Part shown: in pieces, positions 56,000 to 64,000 of the stretch | Layout: every line of letters begins with the position of its first letter | Position numbering within the stretch: the first letter of the stretch is position 1 | Assembly (NCBI GenBank): GCA_010015805.1 | Contig: ML978134.1 | Location: 248,001 to 312,000, forward strand | Origin: Rhizodiscina lignyota | Lineage: Eukaryota > Ascomycota > Dothideomycetes > Aulographales > Rhizodiscinaceae | DNA length: 64,000 bases | Direction of reading: 5' to 3' | Notes under the pieces: generated by a model | The model's input: the letters and a program-made list of their open reading frames with translations, nothing else | Told to the model about the DNA's origin: nothing | Databases searched by the model: none | Made by a program: the position numbers and the translations under genes

Positions 56000-56570
56000 G
56001 TTGAAGGTCGCTGGAGCCGCCGTCACCTGTTGATTGTCATGGTTTGGCTATGAGCGGCCCCAGATATAAGTCCGACTCGTTGGAATGCACTTTCGAGGCG
56101 CATCCAGCACCTGCAAAGCTCAATTGCTGGAGAGCACGGGATGGTAAAGGCAAAAGAAAACGATGTCGGACGTTCACGGCGGGTAGTTGTGGGGTTGGGG
56201 AAGCTTACTTTTCGAGCCGTTTCCTGTAGAGCGTTGGGAATGACGTTGCTTTGGCGGTGAATGGCGGCAGAACATGGGGTTGGCCCATCAACGACGATAC
56301 GATATAGGCACCCTTTCGTCTCGTCTCTGGATGCAAGTTGCTTGCCATGATCATGATTTTATGACCTGAAGGCCCTCTTGATGGGTGTTTTTAAGCAAGC
56401 TGACAGTCTCATAGCTTCTATATCATGATCGCTGGAGCGTCCGAGTGGATATGATCACGCGTTTCCACGCGCCTCTTACTGCGATGTACTTGAAGAAATT
56501 CAAGTATTACTTCTATTCGTACGATTTTGGTGCCTCTGTGGCTCGTCACTAGGCACTGTAGCTCATCACC
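56000..56570. promoter_or_regulatory. Divergent promoter of carrier and cyclin C genes
   Basis: The 571 bp separate two divergent start codons. No coding frame or clear TATA is seen. Confidence 0.45.
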
Positions 56571-57576
56571 ATGGCCGCCAGCTACTGGGAGTCATCCCAG
56601 CGGCAGTTCTGGACATTCTCGAAGCCAAAGCTGATAGCAATGCGCTCGAAGCTCGAGGAAAGCGAACGATCTGTGGTCCAGCAGTTTCCGCTGCCAGAGC
56701 GACGGCTCCTGAACATATATTTCATGCAACGTGCGATATTTCCTCTGACGTATATATGTATGCCACTAACGAAGCACAGAGATCCAGCGACTGGGTAAGA
56801 AACTCGGCAACCTGCGGCAGCAAGCCATGGCGACGGCGCAAGTCTACGTTCGAAGATATTACCTCACGGTCGAATTGAGGCGAACAAATCCATACCTCGT
56901 CCTTTCTGCAGCACTGTACATTGCTTGCAAGATGGAGGAGTGTCCGCAGCACATCCGCATAATAGTAGTGGAGGCTCACAACCTCTGGCCAGGTGAGCGA
57001 TTACGGGTTTGTCTGATCAGAGGAATAGGCAAAGCTGACATGTAGAAAGACGCTGTAATGGCAGACATCTCAAAGCTCGGCGAATGCGAATTTGCCATCA
57101 TCGCAGAACTGAGCTCGCAGCTTATTGTTCATCACCCTTACCGTAGTCTAGGAGAGCTACAACCGACATTCGGGCTTGAAACAGAGGAGACGACACTTGC
57201 CTGGTCCATTATCAATGACCACTACCTGACCGACCTACCTTTGATGTATCCTCCGTTTATCATCGCAATCACCGCGGCGTTCCTAGCTGTTGTGCTGAGA
57301 CCATCGCAAAGCGGGACTCAAGGGCAGATACAAGCAGCCGGCTTGGCGAAGGCGTTGGATAGTGTGACGAATGCACAAAGCTCTCCTGGATCTGGTCCGA
57401 ATCCACGTGTGCAGAAGATGGTCAACTGGCTGGCCGAGAGCAGTGTTGATATGGAGCAGATCGTGGACTGCACCCAGGAACTGATATCGCTATACGAGGT
57501 CTGGGAGCAGTACAATGAGAAGACATGCAAAGACCAGATAAGCCGATTTGTCAAGTCAAGAAGCCTTGAGAAGTAG
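56571..57576 (+). CDS. SSN8: Cyclin C (RNA polymerase II Mediator kinase-module cyclin)
   Basis: Exons 56571-56730, 56780-56992 and 57050-57576 give 299 aa. The N-terminus [20 protein letters not shown] is the cyclin C hallmark (A-x-Y-W-x-S-S-Q). The first cyclin box contains [30 protein letters not shown] and [20 protein letters not shown]. Exon 3 gives [20 protein letters not shown], the conserved S-K-L-G-E-C-E-F, then the second box with [14 protein letters not shown] and [20 protein letters not shown]. Cyclin C pairs with CDK8 (Ssn3) in the Mediator kinase module. Intron 1 is 49 bp, phase 1; intron 2 is 57 bp, phase 1, with an AAG acceptor at 57047-57049. Choosing this acceptor rather than the TAG four bases earlier is what keeps the frame and family spacing. 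Length is normal. Confidence 0.92.
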
Positions 57577-58920
57577 TTTTAGGGCCTGGAGACGTCCAAT
57601 TGAGCCCTCAAGCGCTCAGTATTCTGCTCGATGAATACGTAGACGCCTGTCAATTTGACAATGACGTACTTTCGGCACAATTCAAAGCGATTGAGCTTCA
57701 TATAGGCATCTGCCCCATAAGCTGGACGCATGAGCGGTTTCAAAGCGTTCCAAAGCATGCAGGAGTGAGATAGCAGCCGATTGCGACGAACTAAAAATGC
57801 CACTACAGCGAGTCAGGGCCAGGTACAAGCGCTTCGCAGAGAGGGTCTGACGACACTTGCTTCCATCGAGGCTCAGTCGGGCGACCATTTCTTCGGGCTC
57901 GCCCAAAATTGGGGTGGGAGTTGAGGGTAGCGCTTCAAGCGGAGGCTGTGCCCGGCTCGGGCTGCCGGTGTTGGTGTGAGAGTCGCGAGCACGTCAGCCA
58001 TTCGCAGTGGAGTGAGCACGTTGAAACGGCAAGGACAGCAGCGTCGCGCAGGGCGGGGGATCACGTCAGCGAGTGTGCGAGTGCGAAGCCGGAGGAGGGT
58101 GGCGACTTGCGTGAGTAGCGCGGGCGGCACCATGTCGGCAGCGCCGGGAGCAAGATGAGCGGTTCGTTTAAGCCAGACACGCACCTTTGGGACTGGTGTG
58201 GCCGAAGCGCGACAAGCGAGGCATGCAGAGTAGAGGTGAACGCTTCCTCGAATAGAAAAATTTTACTTTCCCATCTTCGACAGCGAGCCAGTTGCAGCTA
58301 GACCGTGAAGCGTGTGGAGAGCCGGCGCCTACGGCACGCCAAGTCATCGAGCGGGCTAGCGTATCGCGACAATGGAGAGGTGTTGGGCGCGTGGGGACGA
58401 TCAGAGAGTGGCAGCAGTGCCTGGAGCGTGGAATTGGCGAGTCGGCGGCGACGAAGTTGTGGTGCATTGCAGTGATGCTGGCGGCCAGACTGCGCGATCG
58501 ACTGTTGTGCGGCGCGGAATGGCAAGGCTGGGCGGGCGCAGCGCTGTTCCTTGAATGCTGGCCCTTCCAAGTGTCTGCTGATCCATGGCCGCCGGGGCCC
58601 GTGCGCCGCTGGCTCAGGGCCACTGGCCTACCTATCATTCCCTACCCACCCTCTCCCAGGCCTCTCGTCTCTCCTCTCCACCCACTTCACACCGCCTCCA
58701 CCAACAGCCTCCTCCATATCGTCGCCCATAACTTACTTCTATACTCAACCGCTTCGCACCACAGCATCTTCCGCTCTCTTTGCCCTCTCTGCCGCTCGCA
58801 CGCCACCCACGACCCCCTTTGTTGTGCTTCGGAAGGCACCGGGCAACGTCCAGTCAACAGCGCGCCGCTCGCAACGTCACTCATCACAACATTGGTATCC
58901 CCAGCAGCGCATCCGTCAAC
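57577..58920. other. Long upstream region, 1.3 kb
   Basis: It lies between cyclin C and the small conserved protein gene. The first part is GC-rich with long overlapping open frames on both strands (for example 58168-58638 minus and 58292-58966 plus) that look like compositional artefacts. From about 58600 it is strongly pyrimidine-rich (CTCCC/TCTCC), as in fungal promoters and 5' leaders of well-expressed genes. Confidence 0.5.
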
Positions 58921-59711
58921 ATGTCAAACTTTTACTACAGAGGGCAGAATCACATCTCGCACATAAACAACCACCAGCACCAGCATCAACACCATGGTGG
59001 TCGCTCGCGCCGGGCGCACAGACAAGTCAAGGCCGTGCGGACAAAGGAGGTCGTCGAGACCGTCCAAGTCACAAACTTCCGTCGCGACTTTGAAGCAGCC
59101 CGGTCCTTTGAGATCGAGGATGACGAGATCTTCTGCCCTTTCAACCTCTTGACCGAGGACGATGTAAGTCACATTCTTATTGCGGGACAAGCAAAACACT
59201 CGCACGCACCACATCCCGCGTATGCACAACGTCAACCTCAAAAACAACAATGCAACGCTGGGATCAGACGAAAGCGTCATTCACAACAGTGCAACGCTCG
59301 TCACGGTCAATCTTCTCCCCCAACCCCTCCAAGCCCTCAATCTGATCAATCCATCAACGAGCACCCAATCTCCCCGACTTGCAGTGATCATACTTATGGT
59401 CCTCATAGCTCCAATCAATTAGTTCCTCCGGCTCGGATCGAAGCAGTTTGTCGAGTGGTTCACCCGAACATTCTCCCTTGCAACATCAACTGCAACCCAC
59501 GCCGTCATTCGTCTTGTCCTCGGCAGCGACCTTTACCCCCTCTTCATACCAAGGGACCCAGTCGACAACAAAGATCCACCAGCCACTCGCGCAGCGTCAA
59601 CTAAAGGCAATCCCAATCGTCGACCCAAGCACCCGCGCCGTCGCTAGTCCGCCGCCGTCTGTCTCGCCTGCAAGGCAGATGCAGCAGCAGTTGATGAACC
59701 GCCGGTGGTAG
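58921..59711 (+). CDS. Conserved fungal protein of unknown function, His/Gln/Ser-rich
   Basis: Exons 58921-59163 and 59409-59711 give 181 aa. The N-terminus has a Tyr start and a His/Gln run (MSNFYYRGQNHISHINNHQH, then QHQHHGG), followed by basic residues. A conserved core follows: VTNFRRDFEAARSFEIEDDE, IFCPFNLLTEDDLQSISSSG, then SDRSSLSSGSPEHSPLQHQL. The end is Pro/Ser/Gln-rich (AIPIVDPSTRAV ... QQQLMNRRW). The F-x-x-x-F-E-A-x-R-S-F and L-L-T-E-D-D-L-x-S-I blocks are, from memory, a recurring fungal signature without known function; the S/P-rich part suggests phosphorylation. The intron is unusually long for this window (245 bp) and phase 0. The CATAG acceptor at 59408 was chosen because it alone keeps the frame open. 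Confidence 0.78.
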
Positions 59712-61059
59712 ACCGGGCAACTGCGGTGCGGGATAATGCTTGCTTCTATTTTGGGTTTGTAACGCTCTTCGTGGCTAGGCTGGTGGACCACCGTTATCTT
59801 CTTGGGCGACACGTCATCGACCTCTTCAACGACTACGACCTTGTTTCGACGACGCGATCGATTATTTTACGACTTTAACCCTGTACAAACATTACGAAAA
59901 ATACGTTCTGCTCTTGTTTGGCTTGTTCGACATCGGTGATACCACTTTGAACGGTCTGGGTCCACGGCGTTGCAATACCCACCTTTTTTACGAACGTCAA
60001 CTATCGGATAGACAGCATCTAATTTCCCCCTGCATCGCACGAGCTTTGTGTTTACGTCGCATACTAAGCGGGCTTTTGCACATAACTGGTGTTGTTTTCA
60101 TGGGTTTCCGGCCGGGTTTTTCCAAACGTCATCGCAACGAAAATAAATCTTCTCAAGAGACGGCTTCTTTTGCATTGGTGCGGGCGATATCCCAGCGGAC
60201 ACGATCGGGTACATAGTTGAATCTGAGCATGGTGTTGCATGGGTGAATGGAGATGGGTTTCTTTTTGTATATCTCGAACCGGTTTCAACTTGGAAGCCTG
60301 TGTCCTTTGTATGCTGGGATGATCGCAGGTCATGTCCGTTTTCTTGTCAGGTTTCAATTCCCCTCGCTGTGTTTTTCTCTGGTCTCTTTTTGCAAACGCC
60401 GAACGCTTCTGTACTCATGGCTGGAAGGGCAAAGGCGTCGGGAATGGTATGGCGGGCGCTGCGTTGAGCGACGCCTGTTTGGATCGTGTAGTCTCTTGAT
60501 TCCTAGTGATTGTTCGAATATCACAACTTACTCAATAACTCGGCTCTCACCAATTGCTTGCGTCCAAGTGCAGTGACCTCGCTAGTGGCTCTTAGCATCG
60601 TCAGCTATGCTCTAGTCCCTCAAATCTGGAGTTTCATGGCTGGTCTGGACCCTTAGCCCGTGACGTTTTGACACAAAGCATTGGTTATCCTGTTTGACAG
60701 AACAGGCCATGTCACCAGATCCAGAATATGCGTTCGGCTAAAGCTCGCTGACTGTCTCCATATCTCCGACTCGTTGATCCCCTTAAGTCAGACTGAGCGC
60801 AAATGACGTAACCGTGCCGAGGGCTGGAGTAGACTCCTGACCTACGACAACGAAAGCTTCGCACCGTCAAGCAACCAGGCTACATTTCAGGGGTCTCCAA
60901 CGCAGAAAACCATTGATGTAATAATTTGTACCCATCAATTGAGGCTAAAGAAAAGTCTGGAACTCCCCAATTGATTCGAGCACTAAGCTTTCAGAGCTCG
61001 CGAAGCAAGCCTCGACCTCGACTCGCCTTTGTCGTGCGACCAATCCTGATAACATCACA
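59712..61059. other. Intergenic region, 1.35 kb
   Basis: It includes a probably long 3' UTR of the preceding gene (T-rich, with several TTTT runs to about 60.2 kb) and the promoter of the next. Only short frames are seen. Confidence 0.45.
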
Positions 61060-61563
61060 ATGTCTGCTCTTCGCGCCTTTGCAAGGGGAGCTCCCCGCGT
61101 CTCGAACACATATGCTATCCCTCGACTTCAGACTGCGTCCTTCCGGACATCGGCGGTTAGACTGGCGGGCAAGGAGGATAAGCTGCGTACGTGTACACCA
61201 CATGCATGATCGAAGGCCTTATCATCAAGCATCATTCACACACTGCACGCGATATTGAAGGGCCATGGCTAACAGATTGTGACCATGCAGATCACGAAGG
61301 CCGTGCCGAGGAAATCGAAGTCCACAAGCAAGAGTCGCTGAAGAAGTCAAAGGAGGGCAAGGGTGAATGGACAGAGGAACTTGGAAGCAGCAGCGAGAGT
61401 ATCGTATGTCGCCCAGCTCCCTATCTATACCAATCGCATTTGCCGTAGAGAACAGAGGCTAACAAACCATCTTTCACAGATCAAGGCCGAGCGCGGCGAG
61501 ATGAAGACGACGGCGGAAACGATAGAGAAGCTGCAGGAGGAAACAAAGAAGGTCAAGTCTTAG
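61060..61563 (+). CDS. Small mitochondrial protein of unknown function
   Basis: Exons 61060-61186, 61291-61403 and 61480-61563 give 107 aa. The N-terminus (MSALRAFARGAPRVSNTYAI, then PRLQTASFRTSAVRLAGKED) is rich in Arg, Ala and Ser without acids, a classical mitochondrial presequence with a likely cleavage near SFRTSAVR. The mature part is very hydrophilic and helical: HHEGRAEEIEVHKQESLKKS, KEGKGEWTEELGSSSESIIK, AERGEMKTTAETIEKLQEET, KKVKS. This resembles LEA-like or stress-type hydrophilic mitochondrial proteins found in many ascomycetes, but I cannot name a function. Intron 1 (104 bp) is phase 1, intron 2 (76 bp) phase 0. The tiny exons and compact gene are typical of this type. Confidence 0.8.
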
Positions 61564-61991
61564 GCGGTTGTTGATTTGGCATAATCCAGGATGGGAGAGA
61601 TGATACGATAATGATGAGAGGTGTACATACCAATAAGTTGGCACGGCTTCTCTTATATTCGGTGATGAATGCATTCATGATACACGAGGTCGGCCATCGA
61701 TCCACTATTTTGAAAGCCATCGCCCATTGCCTTTGGAGTTATCTCAACTAATGACCTTTCATGAATACAATAAGCCCGGTATTGCATCCCGAGTTCGCTG
61801 TTTGGGCTACTACGGGGATGCTCGATGGCTCCTGCCATTTCGCGCGCCTGAAGTATAAGTTTAAGAACGCACGTCATCTCTTGCACTTGAACACTTCCAC
61901 GAACTTTCAACTCCCTTCAAATCACAATCATCGCGGCTTACTTTGCGATTCACCTTAAATCACTCTACACTCCTTCTCGCTGCTACTACAA
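61564..61991. other. Intergenic region
   Basis: It holds the 3' UTR of the small mitochondrial protein gene and the promoter of BTB copy 5. Nothing else is seen. Confidence 0.4.
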
Positions 61992-63066
61992 ATGAAGCGC
62001 ACAGCGGCAGAGGCGCTTTTGGATGCTCCTTCCGCCTCAACTGTAGTACCGACGGGAATGGAGCAATCGGATAGCAAAGCCGTGGGCCTCAAGGCGTGAG
62101 TTACTGAGACTTATTGCAAGCAGCTCATTTCAAGCGCTGATGCGGGCTAGCTACTTCGATAATGACAAGTTCTCTGACTTTACCATCATCTGCCGAGAGA
62201 GGCGCTTCAAGACGCACAAGATCATCATCAGCAGTCACTCCAACTTCTTCTCCAATGCATGCGAGGGAGGTTTCAAGGTCCATATTGAAGCCCACATTTA
62301 GTTCGGATTGGTTCTAACCCTTTTTTTTTTTTGGCAGGAGGGAAAGACCAACGAAATCGAACTTAGTGAAGACTACCCGGAAGTCATTGCGGAAATGCTT
62401 CGCTATATGTATGAAAGCGACTACGATGAACCCGCGGAAGCGTGCGCTACCAGTTTCCACGCAGCCATGGTTGGCATCAGCGACAAATACGGAGTCACAG
62501 CTTTGTACGAACCAGCCTTGAAGAAGTTCAAGTACGCATTGCGTGAGTGTCGGGGCCTAGAGGGCTATTGCAACATGAGGCACCTCTTGGAGAACGTGTC
62601 TCACATCTTCCAACTGCTACCTGACACCAATCGGGACCTTCGAGACCCTCTTGTTATAGAGGTCACGAGAGAATTTAACCTCTATCGAAGGGACAAAGCC
62701 GCTCTCGATCCCACTCTATACAAAACTGCATTAGACTGCTTGTCTGAAGCCGTGAGATCGAACTCCGACTTCGCGGCTGACCTTATCAACGCTATACATG
62801 TCCGCGAGTTCGATTTACATTCACCCGTGGATAGAACACGAACGGAGAGCTCCCACCTCCTGTGCAACGGGTGCTGGGAAAAATTCAGCCTCCGTGATGG
62901 GCATATCACTCTGGAGAATGAGATCTATTGGAACCGGAGCTGCAAGTACTCGGGAGGGTTCATATGCGATCACTGTCTCGTGAACTTGAGTCTGCAAGAC
63001 TTCACCGGCTATGGTATCACGCGTCCACCAATGGAGGAAAGGGCTCCCTTCTTCTTGTCTTATTAA
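61992..63066 (+). CDS. BTB/POZ protein with zinc-ribbon-like element (copy 5)
   Basis: Exons 61992-62095, 62151-62277 and 62338-63066 give 319 aa. Exon 1 encodes a variable leader (MKRTAAEALLDAPSASTVVP). Exon 2, again exactly 127 nt, encodes YFDNDKFSDFTIICRERRFK and THKIIISSHSNFFSNACEGG, FK. Exon 3 continues EGKTNEIELSEDYPEVIAEM, LRYMYESDYDEP, SFHAAMVGISDKYGVTALYE and ALDCLSEAVRSNSDFAADLI, a block shared with copy 4. CNGC (253-256) and CDHC (287-290) precede SLQDF, where relatives have E/D-D-W. The protein stops after APFFLSY, which may be a truncated form of the PFYYG end. Intron 2 has a run of 12 T before its CAG acceptor. It lies ~8.7 kb from the other BTB genes, beyond carrier, cyclin C and two small genes. 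Confidence 0.85.
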
Positions 63067-64000
63067 GCTGGATCGTCATTTGCCCTAGAGCTAGCCAAGT
63101 ATGGATGCAATGGCTTTAGACGAGGAGAGGACAGGTTTGCTACATATGGGAAACACATGGCACGCTCGGACGCGTTTGCTCGTGCTAATCAAACAGCAAT
63201 ATCATGCAAATTGCCTTTGGCTGGACTTGCTAACTGATCTCAAGAGTGGGCAAGATGAAGTTGAGCGATAGCTACGGTATATAGATCTACGGGAATACAA
63301 ACACTCCTCACTCAATGCATCTTGTGTTCATCATCGATGTTGTACAATCTCAATAAATACATTCTCAAGCATATTCAATCAAACTTTCAGAGATAATCCC
63401 GCTTACTTCGAGGTTCAAGAACTGCTCAGACTTGGGCATTACAGCATGCCTGGCGGCCACATGTAGTAATGTACGCATACTCTCGCATCCCTCTATCACT
63501 TTGTCGCCCTCGTCTCCTCTTGTTATCATTGTCGTGACGCTACCCGCTTCCTCCAATCCTCGTTATGAGCATGTCGGACTACTGCTCCTCCTCCGATGAG
63601 TTCGACAATCCGCACACTCTCACCGAAACTGCGTCTCAGACTAAGTTTGCCTGCGGATTTCTCAGAAACATTAACGAAGAGACCGAGAACGAAGTGTGAA
63701 TATCGAGAACTACCACTTGGGAACGGTTGTGCCTCTCACCGAAGTTCACACAAGCGCTGGGTGGAACTGGTGAACATAAGGTACCGAAGAATCTAGAACC
63801 AAAGTTTCGGAGACAGTTTTGCTACCTTGATATACACTCCAAAGAAGACATAGTTGAACTTTCAGAGATAGTCTCGCTTACTCTGAGGCATTACAACTGC
63901 ACAGCATGCCCGGCAGCCACATTGTACACATACCAATGAACCTCGAACTAAACTTTCAGAGATAGTCTTGCTTGCCTTGATGTATATTCTGGAGATGACA
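63067..64000. other. Right-hand end: repeats and short frames
   Basis: A TATA-like GGTATATAG lies near 63278. A 44-codon frame 63565-63699 (MSMSDYCSSSDEFDNPHTLT...) could be a first exon of a gene continuing rightward, but it ends in a stop and shows no donor I trust. Satellite copies fill much of the rest. Confidence 0.4.
63380..64000 (-). repeat. Copies of the 55-bp satellite, inverted relative to the 9.3 kb array
   Basis: The core AACTTTCAGAGATAGTCTCG and variants have their AGATA/AGACA at 63391, 63811, 63866 and 63960. The 63811-63866 spacing is exactly 55 bp. The 63391 and 63866 copies are followed by similar flanks (GGCATTACA..., CATGCC(T/C)GGC(G/A)GCCACAT). The window ends inside the family. 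Confidence 0.75.

Noticed and set aside
58168-58966. Long overlapping frames on both strands (156 and 224 codons)
   Set aside because: The GC-rich, stop-poor region gives open frames in several phases at once; the translations are low-complexity and mutually exclusive, and the real ATG of the next gene lies downstream.
1-64000. CRISPR arrays, bacterial operons, insertion sequences, intact transposons, rRNA
   Set aside because: No direct-repeat/spacer structure, transposase, reverse transcriptase or rRNA sequence was seen; the window is eukaryotic nuclear DNA.

Overview
This window is nuclear DNA of a filamentous ascomycete (Pezizomycotina). The evidence is dense single genes on both strands, short introns (about 45-80 bp) with GTRNGT donors and CTRAC-like branch points, and a eukaryotic gene set: uL1m, SF3a60/Prp9, cyclin C, a Qc-SNARE and an EF-hand mitochondrial carrier. 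A dothideomycete is my best guess from the gene style, but the sequence alone does not prove it. Exon coordinates were assembled by hand from splice signals plus reading-frame and family continuity.

Left part, 1-42 kb, is mostly conserved housekeeping and metabolic genes. In order these are: the 3' end of a SET-domain methyltransferase; a Baeyer-Villiger-type flavin monooxygenase; a large disordered conserved protein; a 4CL-like acyl-CoA ligase with a peroxisomal C-terminus; uL1m; a 55-bp satellite array beside a poorly defined gene; a CorA-like membrane protein; a DUF1295 protein; methylenetetrahydrofolate reductase; a thioredoxin-fold protein without CxxC; Prp9; a mannonate-dehydratase-like enolase-superfamily enzyme; an LCCL-domain membrane protein; an acyltransferase-3 protein; a flavodoxin; a Golgi-type glycosyltransferase-like protein; MCH1; a RING/TRAF-type zinc-finger protein; and a SNARE. 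No biosynthetic cluster with a backbone enzyme is visible.

Right part, 41.8-64 kb, is accessory in character. Five BTB/POZ genes and two F-box genes lie here (one F-box gene frameshifted), interspersed with Prp-type housekeeping neighbours (ten-exon SCaMC carrier, cyclin C, two small conserved proteins). The five BTB proteins share more than the BTB fold. Each has a paired CxxC...CxxC element downstream, usually followed by an acidic-Trp motif, and three end in a PFYYG motif. Three also share an identical 127-nt central exon with the same intron phases. Fragments of the 55-bp satellite, in the opposite orientation to the 9.3-9.7 kb array, lie beside these genes at 45.7 kb and 63.4-64 kb.

The most interesting candidate system is this locally expanded family of BTB plus zinc-ribbon proteins, presumably Cullin-3 substrate adaptors, next to F-box (SCF) adaptors. 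This role is inferred from the domains. Two genes contain introns of 3n length without stop codons (51 and 57 nt) that would be read through by naive gene calling.
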